Source of the DNA: a virus
IMG/VR virus record: IMGVR_UViG_3300042509_000399
Coordinates: 1-36,340 of that record
Length of the DNA stretch: 36,340 nucleotides
Reading direction: 5' to 3' (one strand)
The position numbers and the translations under genes were made by a program. The notes beneath the pieces were generated by a model. It had not been told where the DNA came from and made no database searches. It worked only from the letters and a program-made list of their open reading frames with translations. Of this stretch, positions 27,674 to 34,827 are shown piece after piece (position 1 is the first letter of the stretch; each line of letters begins with the position of its first letter).

Positions 27674-29499
27674 AAATAATCGCGTTGGACTTTGAGACGT
27701 ACTACGATAAAGAGTTTAGCCTTAAGAAGCTAACAACTGAGGAGTACATCCGTGATTCGCGTTTTGAAGTTATTGGAGTGGGAGTTAAGGAAGATGATGG
27801 GTCACCTGCCACATGGTTTAGTGGAACACAGACGCAGATTAAGAAGTATCTTGATTCGCTCGACCTCGGACAACATTTGGTATTGGCTCACAACGCTATG
27901 TTTGATGCCGCTATATTGCATTGGCATTTCGGCATTAGTCCTCGGGGTTGGCTCGATACGCTTAGCATGGCTCGGGCACTACACACTATTGAAGTGGGTG
28001 GAAGCCTTGCGGCACTGGCTGAGTACTACGAACTCGGAGCAAAAGGAACCGAAGTCATCAAAGCCGAAGGCAAGCGTCGTACGGATTTCACCGCCGAAGA
28101 ACTAGCTGCGTATGGCGAGTACTGTAAGAACGACTGCGACCTGACGCTAGAGCTGTTCCGTATTCTTAGCCAAGACTACGCGAAGGAAGAGCTGAAGCTA
28201 ATCGACCTGACCATCCGTATGTTTTCGGAGCCGGTGTTGCAGTTAGATGCGAACGCTTTGCTCGACCACATGCACGAGGTGCAGGTAGAAAAGAAGCGGC
28301 TACTAGATGCTGTGACTATGGTGGACAAAGACCAGCTTATGTCGAACGACAAGCTGGCGGCAACGCTGAAGGTGCTGGAGGTAACGCCACCTACGAAGAT
28401 AAGCCCAACTACAGGCAAGGAGACCTACGCCTTTGCCAAGTCAGACGAGGCATTCAAGGCATTGCTTGAGCATGAGGACGTTCGAGTGCAAGCTATTGTG
28501 GCTGCTAGGCTAGGCGTTAAGTCTACGCTGGAGGAGACACGCACCCAACGCTTCATCGAGATCGCCGGACGAGGCACGTTGCCCATACCCCTACGCTACT
28601 ACGCAGCACACACCGGACGCTGGGGTGGGGATGACAAGGTCAACATGCAGAACCTACCGAGAAACTCTCCGCTCAAACACGCAATCATTGCCCCCGAGGG
28701 CTACATGATGATTGACTCGGATTCCTCACAGATCGAAGCGCGGACGCTGGCGTGGCTGGCGGGGCAGGATGACTTGGTTGAAGCATTCGAGCGCGGTGAG
28801 GACGTGTACAAGAAGATGGCCTCGGCTATCTATATGAAGCCCGAAGCGGACATTACTAAAGATGAAAGATTTGTCGGGAAGACAACGATTCTCGGGGCTG
28901 GCTACGGCATGGGGGCGGCGAAGTTCCAGAACCAGCTAAAAGTGTTCGGTGTATCAATCGACCTAGAAGAATGTAAACGCATCATCAACGTGTACCGCGA
29001 GACGTACCCGCGCATACCGGCGCTGTGGCGTGAGGCGGGGAAGGCGCTGGAGACTATGATAGTTCTCCAGTCGGGAACCCTCGGACGCTTGGGCATCATC
29101 GAGGTGCAAGGCAATCGGGGTTTGCGTTTACCAAACGGCATGTATATCAAGTACCCCAACCTGAGACTGATCACTAATAGTGACGGTAAGGCAGAGATGG
29201 TGTACGATACAAAGAGGGGCAGAGCAACTATAGCAAACAGGATATACGGCGGGAAGGTCGTAGAGAACGTCTGCCAAGCCCTAGCAAGGATCATCATTGG
29301 CAAGCAGATGCTTATGATCGCTAAGAAATACAAGGTGGTGATGACGGTGCATGATGCCGTGGCTTGCATTGTGCCGGAAGATGAAGTCGAGACCGCACAG
29401 GAGTTCGTGGAGTTGTGTATGCGCCTACGGCCTGACTGGGCACCTGAGTTACCACTTAACTGCGAAGCTGGACATGGAAGGAGCTATGGAGAATGTTAG
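27670..29499 (+). CDS. DNA polymerase, family A, with 3'-5' exonuclease
   Basis: 609 residues. The exonuclease domain has DFET (7-10), AHNAMFDAAIL (73-83) and YCKNDCDLTLELF, supplying the metal-binding acids. The polymerase domain has the TGRWGGDDKVNMQNLPR block, motif A DSDSSQIEARTLAWLAGQ, motif B region VGKTTILGAGYGMG (O-helix Lys) and motif C TVHDAVACIVPEDE. Motif C has HDA where HDE is common; the catalytic Asp is kept. It is shorter than Pol I because there is no 5' nuclease, as in T7-type phage polymerases. The start overlaps the previous stop as ATGA. Confidence 0.95.
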   Translation: MKIIALDFETYYDKEFSLKKLTTEEYIRDSRFEVIGVGVKEDDGSPATWFSGTQTQIKKYLDSLDLGQHLVLAHNAMFDAAILHWHFGISPRGWLDTLSMARALHTIEVGGSLAALAEYYELGAKGTEVIKAEGKRRTDFTAEELAAYGEYCKNDCDLTLELFRILSQDYAKEELKLIDLTIRMFSEPVLQLDANALLDHMHEVQVEKKRLLDAVTMVDKDQLMSNDKLAATLKVLEVTPPTKISPTTGKETYAFAKSDEAFKALLEHEDVRVQAIVAARLGVKSTLEETRTQRFIEIAGRGTLPIPLRYYAAHTGRWGGDDKVNMQNLPRNSPLKHAIIAPEGYMMIDSDSSQIEARTLAWLAGQDDLVEAFERGEDVYKKMASAIYMKPEADITKDERFVGKTTILGAGYGMGAAKFQNQLKVFGVSIDLEECKRIINVYRETYPRIPALWREAGKALETMIVLQSGTLGRLGIIEVQGNRGLRLPNGMYIKYPNLRLITNSDGKAEMVYDTKRGRATIANRIYGGKVVENVCQALARIIIGKQMLMIAKKYKVVMTVHDAVACIVPEDEVETAQEFVELCMRLRPDWAPELPLNCEAGHGRSYGEC

Positions 29500-29693
29500 A
29501 GCCACTTAAAATTAACAAAGTGTGGGGTGCCATCAACGATTGGTGGGCTAGGTCGATGGTTGCGATACTGCTCTTTCTGATCGGCTGGGTAATCGGCAAC
29601 GTGCAAACCGAAGGGCGTATAGCGTCAGACTGTAAGTTCGCTAATGCGTTTCGCGTAGACATCCAAGCGTTTAGCTGCCAGAGGAAACTATGA
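29493..29693 (+). CDS. Small single-pass membrane protein
   Basis: 66 residues: MLEPLKINKVWGAINDWWAR, then SMVAILLFLIGWVIGNVQTE and GRIASDCKFANAFRVDIQAF. One strong transmembrane helix (about 22-36), with a hydrophilic tail containing two Cys (DCKF, SCQR) that could be periplasmic. GGAG lies upstream, and it overlaps the polymerase end by seven bases. Function unknown. Confidence 0.65.
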   Translation: MLEPLKINKVWGAINDWWARSMVAILLFLIGWVIGNVQTEGRIASDCKFANAFRVDIQAFSCQRKL

Positions 29694-29857
29694 AGATAAC
29701 GCTTACAAAAACTCAAGTACATGTAGCGAAAAAGCTTGGGTTAAGTTTGGAGTTGTACGCTAAAACACTAGCCGAGTTTTACGCATCCGAAGAAAGAGAA
29801 GACAAGAAAAAGCAGCGGCTGTTGGCGTGGTACTGGAAAAAGAAAGGTAAAAGATGA
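29690..29857 (+). CDS. 55-residue basic protein resembling the scaffold C-terminus
   Basis: Translates MKITLTKTQVHVAKKLGLSL, ELYAKTLAEFYASEEREDKK and a basic KQRLLAWYWKKKGKR end. The block TKTQVHVAKKLGLSLELYAK parallels SASQIAIAKRLGVPLELYAK at the end of the scaffold protein (6541-7533), with the same Q..(V/I)AK.LG..LELYAK spacing and a following AE. This looks like a shared small helical domain. GAGG precedes the ATG at 29690, and both ends overlap neighbouring genes by four bases. The role is unknown. Confidence 0.65.
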   Translation: MKITLTKTQVHVAKKLGLSLELYAKTLAEFYASEEREDKKKQRLLAWYWKKKGKR

Positions 29858-30528
29858 GCGTCGCTTGGTCATACAGCAGCATCAAGACGTTCGATCAGTG
29901 CCCGAAGAAGTACTTTCACCTGCGTATCAAGAAGGACTACAAAGATGAGGACTCGACTGCGACGATCTATGGCAAGGAGCTTCATACGGCGGCGGAAGAG
30001 TTCATCAGAGACGGGACGCCAATCCCCCCTCGTTTCGGCTTTATGGCAGAAGTTTTGGAGACGCTTCAAAATATTGAAGGCGAGAAACACTGCGAAATTA
30101 AGCTTGGTATCGCCAAGAGAGACGGGAAGTTCGCGCCATGCGATTTCTTCGCGAAGGATGTCTGGTGGCGAGGGATTGCCGACTTACTGATCATCAACAA
30201 AGAAAAGCGCACAGCGTATCTGGTGGACTACAAGACCAGCAAGAACGCCAAGTACGCCGACACCAAGCAGCTAGACCTACTGGCAGGTGCGGTGTTCGTG
30301 CACTACCCCGAGATCGTAGAGATTAAATCAGCTTTGTTGTTTGTAGTTAGCAACGAGCTTGTAAGAAAGAAGCACGAGTACATAATGAAATCGTCTTACC
30401 TAAACAGCATGGAACCTGAGCTTATCCGGCTGGAAGCGGCGATAAAGAACGATGTCTGGAACCCAGTGTCGGGGCCGCTATGTAGGTTCTGTCCTGTTAC
30501 TGAGTGCGCACACAACAGGGGGAAGTGA
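29854..30528 (+). CDS. RecB/Cas4-type PD-(D/E)XK nuclease with Fe-S cluster Cys
   Basis: 224 residues. SYSSIKTFDQCPKKYFHLRI opens the PDDEXK_1 fold. H44 in GKELH, D110 in RGIADLLI and D125/K127 in VDYKTSK form the active site, and Q139 fits motif QxxxY-like. C16 with C210, C213 and C218 (CRFCPVTEC) match the four-Cys Fe-S cluster of Cas4/AddB-type nucleases. Such enzymes process DNA ends in replication and recombination. No cas genes are near, so a CRISPR role is not suggested. The ATG overlaps the upstream stop. Confidence 0.9.
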   Translation: MSVAWSYSSIKTFDQCPKKYFHLRIKKDYKDEDSTATIYGKELHTAAEEFIRDGTPIPPRFGFMAEVLETLQNIEGEKHCEIKLGIAKRDGKFAPCDFFAKDVWWRGIADLLIINKEKRTAYLVDYKTSKNAKYADTKQLDLLAGAVFVHYPEIVEIKSALLFVVSNELVRKKHEYIMKSSYLNSMEPELIRLEAAIKNDVWNPVSGPLCRFCPVTECAHNRGK

Positions 30529-30890
30529 TGACTCTAAACGAAGCTAAAGACTTAATTAACCTCATAGTCCAAGAAAACCCCGGCTTGTGCGATCACGGAC
30601 TACGAACAATCAGTCCAGAGCAACAGAGTACTCCTATAAACCCAAAAGAATTTATGACGGCGGTTGAGTGGTTACTTGGCTATGACGCATTCGACCGCAG
30701 GAGAACAATCAATACCAGCATGGGGAGTTATGGCTGGAAGCACAGGGTGCAGCGCGATACGGGTTCGTACGTAAGCAACGGTGCTTTCATCTGTGCTGCG
30801 CTTTACCTGAACTACAAAATGAAACCTATTCCTAACTCACCCAACGCATACTTTAACTTACGGAAGGAGTCGAGCTATGCCATACGTTAA
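30528..30890 (+). CDS. Hypothetical protein in replication block
   Basis: 120 residues: MTLNEAKDLINLIVQENPGL, CDHGLRTISPEQQSTPINPK, then YGWKHRVQRDTGSYVSNGAF and LYLNYKMKPIPNSPNAYFNL. The block WKH.......YVSNGAFI.AA...G/Y....  occurs in small phage proteins of unknown role near nucleases. The ATG at 30528 overlaps the nuclease stop (TGATG), with GGGGGAAG upstream. No catalytic signature. Confidence 0.65.
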   Translation: MTLNEAKDLINLIVQENPGLCDHGLRTISPEQQSTPINPKEFMTAVEWLLGYDAFDRRRTINTSMGSYGWKHRVQRDTGSYVSNGAFICAALYLNYKMKPIPNSPNAYFNLRKESSYAIR

Positions 30891-31170
30891 TAAGCCTCGC
30901 CCGTACAAGAAAGAGTACGAGCAGTATCAAGGTACACCCGAGCAGATCAAGAAACGCGCTGAGCGCAACGCTGCACGACGCAAGCTAGAGAAGGATGGCA
31001 AGGTGCACAAAGGTGATGGCAAAGATGTAGCCCACACCAAAGCGCTATCCAAAGGTGGCAGCAACGCAACCGGCTTGAAGGTCGAGAGTGCCGGAGCCAA
31101 CCGGTCATTCCTACGTGGTTCTGATCGTAGCCTGAAGTCCGAAGTCAGCAAGCGCGAACGCAAGAAATGA
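30877..31170 (+). CDS. Basic HNH-like phage protein
   Basis: 97 residues: MPYVNKPRPYKKEYEQYQGT, ERNAARRKLEKDGKVHKGDG, KDVAHTKALSKGGSNATGLK and ANRSFLRGSDRSLKSEVSKR. GDGKDVAHTKALSKGGSN...L.V.S..ANRS resembles a reduced HNH fold (the usual D-H pair appears here as V-A-H). It is small and very basic, so DNA binding is likely. Whether it cuts DNA is uncertain because the usual DH acid is missing. CGGAAGGAG precedes the ATG. Confidence 0.72.
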   Translation: MPYVNKPRPYKKEYEQYQGTPEQIKKRAERNAARRKLEKDGKVHKGDGKDVAHTKALSKGGSNATGLKVESAGANRSFLRGSDRSLKSEVSKRERKK

Positions 31171-31361
31171 AAATGACGATTGAAGAAGCTAGGACAATCT
31201 GGCTAACATTGTTAGGTTCGGGGTGGCTTACTTATATAGAGGTAATGGAACACCCGCAGTACGAAGAAGTTATAGTCCCCGCTTACCGAGTGCTTCGACA
31301 CACGGCTTCGATGGACAGAGACGCAGCACAAGAACTAGTAAAAATTAAATGCAAATCGTAG
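31167..31361 (+). CDS. Small protein containing palindrome site 19
   Basis: 64 residues: MKMTIEEARTIWLTLLGSGW, LTYIEVMEHPQYEEVIVPAY and RVLRHTASMDRDAAQELVKI. Helical, no known family. The start at 31167 overlaps the previous stop (ATGA); a second ATG at 31173 is possible. LTLLG is encoded by the palindrome. It overlaps the helicase gene by 13 bases. Confidence 0.62.
   Translation: MKMTIEEARTIWLTLLGSGWLTYIEVMEHPQYEEVIVPAYRVLRHTASMDRDAAQELVKIKCKS
31203..31215 (-). repeat. 13-bp palindrome site 19 (inside gene)
   Basis: CTAACATTGTTAG, exact; the last copy seen, about 150 bases before the helicase start. Confidence 0.85.
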
Positions 31362-32911
31362 ACAACAAAGTCATCGTCATCAGGACAAGACGCCCTCACT
31401 TAGTCACGGAGAAGATTAAGAAGAGCAAGGTCATTGGTAGATTGCCTGATGGACTGCATGATGTCGCCGTTCACTTTGGGTTAGACGAAGTGCAAGAGTT
31501 AGCTAAACTAAAAATTAAAGACGTGCCTTCTACAATAGACAGAGACTACGACTGGCCCGGACAGTTCACGCCATTCGCACACCAGAAGCAGACCGCTTCG
31601 TTCCTGACGCTACGCAAGAAAGCGTTTTGTTTCAACGAGCAGGGTACGGGTAAGACCGCTGCGGTTATCTGGGCAGCAGACTACTTGATGAAGTTAGGCA
31701 GGGTACGGCGGGCGCTTATCATCTGCCCCCTATCGATCATGAAGTCAGCATGGCAGCAAGACCTGTTCCGCTTTGCAGTGCACAGAAGTTGTGACATTGC
31801 CTACGGCAAACGTGAGCAGCGCAAGGCGGTTATCAACGGCGACGCTGAGTTTGTCATCATTAACTTTGACGGGTTAGAAATAGTTAAGGACGAGGTAATT
31901 AACGGTGAGTTTGATCTGATCGTCGTGGATGAAGCGTCGGCCTATAAGAATATGCAGACCGCGCGATGGAAGACTTTGAAAGCCATCATGAACCACGACA
32001 AGTGGCTGTGGATGCTTACTGGTACGCCAGCAGCACAAGCACCTACAGATGCGTACGGTCTAGCACGGCTCGTTAACCCCGAGGGCATACCAACATTCTT
32101 CGGTCAGTTCCGTGACAAGGTCATGGAGAAGGTTGGGCAGTTCCGCTGGGTACCACGTCAAAATGCAGAAACCATCGTACACAATGCACTCCAGCCAGCT
32201 ATCCGGTTTGAGAAAGCGCAATGCCTTGACCTGCCGGAGGTTACTTATCTTGAGCGCGATGCTCCGCTTACCTCACAGCAAGCTAAGTATTACCAGTTAC
32301 TCAAGCAGCAGATGATCATCCATGCTGGCGGCGAAGAGGTCTCGTCAGTCAACGCTGCGGTCAACCTGAACAAGCTGCTACAGATTTCAGGCGGCGCGGT
32401 CTACTCTGATACCCGCGAGGTTGTTGAGTTTGATGTCAGCAACCGACTGCAAGCTGTGCAAGAGGTTATAGAAGAGGCAAGCCACAAGGTGCTGGTGTTC
32501 GTGCCTTTCACGCATACAATAGAGTTGCTCAAAGCACACTTGGAGAAGTCCAAGATTACGTGCGACGTTATTAGCGGTCAGGTAACAGTCAATAGACGTA
32601 ACGACATTATCCAGCGGTTTCAGAGCGAGAAAGACCCACGAGTGCTTATCATCCAGCCTCAAGCAGCGTCACACGGTCTCACCCTCACCGCAGCAGACAC
32701 AATCATTTGGTACGCACCTGTTACCAGCGTGGAAACTTACCTGCAAGCAAATGCACGGATCAACAGACCCGGACAGAAAAACGCTATGACTATTGTGCAT
32801 ATCAAAGGCAGTGAAGTCGAGACTCGGCTTTACAGAATGCTACGTACCAATATTGCAAACCACACAAAAATAATTGACCTGTACAAACAAGAATTAAACG
32901 GACAAGCTTGA
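31349..32911 (+). CDS. SNF2-like DEAD/H-box helicase
   Basis: 520 residues. The Q-motif-like region FTPFAHQKQTASFLTL is followed by motif I NEQGTGKTAA (96-105), motif Ia LIICPLSIMKSAWQQD, motif II LIVVDEAS (about 190-197), motif III MLTGTPA, motif V ASHGLTLTAADTIIWY and motif VI QANARINRPGQ. This is the SNF2/Swi2-like SF2 arrangement found in many phage replication modules, where it remodels or unwinds DNA using ATP. It ends just before the lipoprotein promoter, whose -35 overlaps its stop. Confidence 0.92.
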   Translation: MQIVDNKVIVIRTRRPHLVTEKIKKSKVIGRLPDGLHDVAVHFGLDEVQELAKLKIKDVPSTIDRDYDWPGQFTPFAHQKQTASFLTLRKKAFCFNEQGTGKTAAVIWAADYLMKLGRVRRALIICPLSIMKSAWQQDLFRFAVHRSCDIAYGKREQRKAVINGDAEFVIINFDGLEIVKDEVINGEFDLIVVDEASAYKNMQTARWKTLKAIMNHDKWLWMLTGTPAAQAPTDAYGLARLVNPEGIPTFFGQFRDKVMEKVGQFRWVPRQNAETIVHNALQPAIRFEKAQCLDLPEVTYLERDAPLTSQQAKYYQLLKQQMIIHAGGEEVSSVNAAVNLNKLLQISGGAVYSDTREVVEFDVSNRLQAVQEVIEEASHKVLVFVPFTHTIELLKAHLEKSKITCDVISGQVTVNRRNDIIQRFQSEKDPRVLIIQPQAASHGLTLTAADTIIWYAPVTSVETYLQANARINRPGQKNAMTIVHIKGSEVETRLYRMLRTNIANHTKIIDLYKQELNGQA

Positions 32912-32935
32912 CATTGTCTAAAACTGGTGTATAGT
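32908..32935 (+). promoter_or_regulatory. Promoter for lipoprotein gene, operator-like -35
   Basis: TTGACA (32908-32913), a 16-base spacer and TATAGT (32930-32935). TTGACATTGTC matches the first 11 bases of the TTGACATTGTCAA operator. The leader carries AGGAGAG, the ribosome site of the lipoprotein at 32965. Confidence 0.75.
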
Positions 32936-32964
32936 AGGTTGACCATCTAACTTAGGAGAGAAAG

Positions 32965-33117
32965 ATGAAATACTTAATCGCTATATGGGCACTTGCCGCA
33001 GCGGGGGTTGTCTACGCTGGCTGCTCTTCACACAGCTACCAATACAATGGTCGGTTTGTGTACTGCACTACTTGCTGCGACGCTTACGGCAACAACTGCA
33101 ACACGTTCTGTAACTAA
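32965..33117 (+). CDS. Small Cys-rich lipoprotein (50 residues)
   Basis: MKYLIAIWALAAAGVVYAGC: a Lys N-terminus, a hydrophobic core and a lipobox-like VYAGC with C20 as the expected lipidated residue. The mature peptide (SSHSYQYNGRFVYCTTCCDA then YGNNCNTFCN) has five further Cys and is rich in Tyr/Asn. AGGAG precedes the ATG. It is a single-gene unit between its own promoter and a hairpin terminator. A surface or periplasmic role such as superinfection exclusion is plausible; it could also be a spanin-like subunit, though no partner is visible. Confidence 0.72.
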   Translation: MKYLIAIWALAAAGVVYAGCSSHSYQYNGRFVYCTTCCDAYGNNCNTFCN

Positions 33118-33160
33118 TAGAAGTAGCCCAGCCGGAGGTGGCGCTAATAACCCCGGCAGT

Positions 33161-33179
33161 AGGGGCCGAAGGTCCTTTT
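33161..33179 (+). terminator. Probable terminator after lipoprotein
   Basis: AGGGGCC-GAA-GGTCCTTTT: a short stem with two G-T pairs followed by TTTT, 44 bases after the lipoprotein stop. Weaker than the other terminators in the window. Confidence 0.55.
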
Positions 33180-33227
33180 CGACGGTTTCCTATACTTCGG
33201 TGACCCTACACTTTCATAGGAGAGAGT

Positions 33228-33629
33228 ATGGACGTGCAGGACTTTCCAGCCGACAAGCTGGCAGATATATACATAAAAATACGCGATAAGCGTGATGAAC
33301 TGAAACGCAACTTCGAAGAAGAGTATGCAAAGCTGGGGACGCAGTTAGATGTCCTATCCGGTGAGATGCTCGAATTGTGCAAGGAAAACAATGCAGACAG
33401 CATTAAAACTCCTGCGGGCACAATCATGCGACGGGTTGAGACTAGGTTCTGGACAAATGACTGGGATTCGTTTTACAGCTTTGTCGAAGACGAGGAGGCG
33501 TTTGGCTTGTTTGAGAAGCGCATCCATCAAGGTAACATGAAGCAGTTCTTAGAAGAAAACCCCGACAAGATGCCCAAAGGTCTGATGTCGGATAGCAAAT
33601 ACAAAATCACTGTAAGGAGAAGCAAATGA
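33228..33629 (+). CDS. Coiled-coil protein upstream of ssDNA-binding protein
   Basis: 133 residues: MDVQDFPADKLADIYIKIRD, a coiled coil KRDELKRNFEEEYAKLGTQL, then DSIKTPAGTIMRRVETRFWT, DWDSFYSFVEDEEAFGLFEK and a KITVRR end. This helix-then-domain layout (TP.GT..R..ETR.W..DWD.F..F) is common beside phage ssDNA-binding genes; some relatives carry Gam-like or host-inhibitor labels, which I cannot confirm here. AGGAGAGAGT precedes the ATG. It overlaps the next gene as ATGA. Confidence 0.72.
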   Translation: MDVQDFPADKLADIYIKIRDKRDELKRNFEEEYAKLGTQLDVLSGEMLELCKENNADSIKTPAGTIMRRVETRFWTNDWDSFYSFVEDEEAFGLFEKRIHQGNMKQFLEENPDKMPKGLMSDSKYKITVRRSK

Positions 33630-34522
33630 GCAACGAAGTCTCTATCTTCAAAAACGCTGACGTAGCACTTGCTAAGAAAGCGCCATCGGCACTGACCCAG
33701 TCTCTGATGAAGAAAACGTCGCGTCTGAAGCGCATCGTCGCCAAGAACGGCATTCTGCGTCGCCAAGCTAACGGCGAAGAAGTAGGTAAGCTGAAAGCAC
33801 CTTTGCGTGTAGTCGTCGTCAACGTAGCACCTGACATCTCGCGCACCTTCTACGCCAAGACCTACGACCCTAACGCTGAAGCTACTGCGCCTGATTGCTG
33901 GTCGCCAGATGGTCGTGTACCTGATGCAAGCGTCAAGAGCCCACAAGGTAAGAACTGCGAGACCTGCCCAAAGAACATCGCTGGTTCGGGTCAAGGTAAT
34001 ACTAAGGCTTGCCGCTACGGTCGCCGCATCGCGCTAGTGCTGCCGGATGATATGGATACCAACGTGGCTGGTGACGTGTATCAGATGCAGTTGTCAGCTA
34101 AGTCGATCTTCGGCAAGGGCAGCGGTCACACTTTCCCGTTCAACGCATACATGGACTACGTGTTTGCTAACGGTAGCGACTTGGAGTCTCTCATTACCGA
34201 GATCAGCTTCAACGAGGACAACGACAATCAGACGGTGCTGTTTAAAGCCGTGGACTTCGTCGGTAAAGACCCGCAGTTGGAAGCCGTTGTTGCGGAGGCC
34301 ATGCAGTCTGTCGAGGCTAAGAAAGCTGTCGAGATGACGGTGTACCAAGTGGACACCCAAGACAAAGATAGCAACGAAGCGTTCGAGACCGTAGCTAAGA
34401 AAGACGAAGAAGCCCCGGTAGCTGAGCCAACCAAACGCGCAGGTAAGAAGCAGCAGGAAGTATCTGACGCACCTAAGAAAAGCCTAGCCGATGTCGTTAA
34501 CGACTGGAGCAGCGAAGACTAA
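33626..34522 (+). CDS. Single-stranded DNA-binding protein
   Basis: 298 residues. LKAPLRVVVVNVAPDISRTF and YAKTYDP open an OB-like core. PDCWSPDGRVPDASVKSP, NCETCPKNIAGSGQGNTKAC and RYGRRIALVLP carry four Cys that probably bind zinc. The C-terminus is a flexible, basic-then-acidic tail ending SLADVVNDWSSED, typical of phage SSBs, whose acidic tip contacts replication partners. It coats single-stranded DNA during replication. AAGGAG precedes the ATG. Confidence 0.82.
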   Translation: MSNEVSIFKNADVALAKKAPSALTQSLMKKTSRLKRIVAKNGILRRQANGEEVGKLKAPLRVVVVNVAPDISRTFYAKTYDPNAEATAPDCWSPDGRVPDASVKSPQGKNCETCPKNIAGSGQGNTKACRYGRRIALVLPDDMDTNVAGDVYQMQLSAKSIFGKGSGHTFPFNAYMDYVFANGSDLESLITEISFNEDNDNQTVLFKAVDFVGKDPQLEAVVAEAMQSVEAKKAVEMTVYQVDTQDKDSNEAFETVAKKDEEAPVAEPTKRAGKKQQEVSDAPKKSLADVVNDWSSED

Positions 34523-34531
34523 GGAGTAGTA

Positions 34532-34765
34532 ATGAGCTACGGATACAGTCAACAACTTGCCGAGCGCAACCGAACAGCGAACGGTAAGTTACTTGGCGTA
34601 GCACTTGGACGTGTGTGCATACGTTACGACATCCCGGTAACAACTGTGGCAAAGACTCTGAAGGTAACGAGAGCTACGGTATATAACTGGTTTGCTGGTA
34701 CGCATGCACCGCACATCAAGTACTCCGACAAGATCAAAGAGCTGATCGAAAAGTATCGCGGTTAA
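34532..34765 (+). CDS. Small HTH protein
   Basis: 77 residues: MSYGYSQQLAERNRTANGKL, LGVALGRVCIRYDIPVTTVA and KTLKVTRATVYNWFAGTHAP. TTVAKTLKVTRATVYNWFAG is a clear helix-turn-helix of the Cro/XRE-like class. AAGGAG precedes the ATG. It is followed by a strong terminator, so it ends the operon. It is a third candidate regulator, though its position fits a middle-gene function. Confidence 0.78.
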   Translation: MSYGYSQQLAERNRTANGKLLGVALGRVCIRYDIPVTTVAKTLKVTRATVYNWFAGTHAPHIKYSDKIKELIEKYRG

Positions 34766-34784
34766 GCAGGTGCAGCGCGACTTC

Positions 34785-34809
34785 GGGGGGTCTCGTACCC
34801 CCCTTTTTT
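34785..34809 (+). terminator. Rho-independent terminator
   Basis: GGGGGGT-CTCGT-ACCCCCC stem-loop followed by TTTTTT, 19 bases after the HTH stop; separates the SSB operon from the primase gene. Confidence 0.9.
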
Positions 34810-34827
34810 ACCCATAAATAATTAGAC

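Noticed and set aside
13569-31215. Dispersed palindromes as a CRISPR array
   Set aside because: Copies are hundreds to thousands of bases apart, only 13 bp long and have no regular spacers; no cas genes are present. The Cas4-like nuclease belongs to a common phage replication set.
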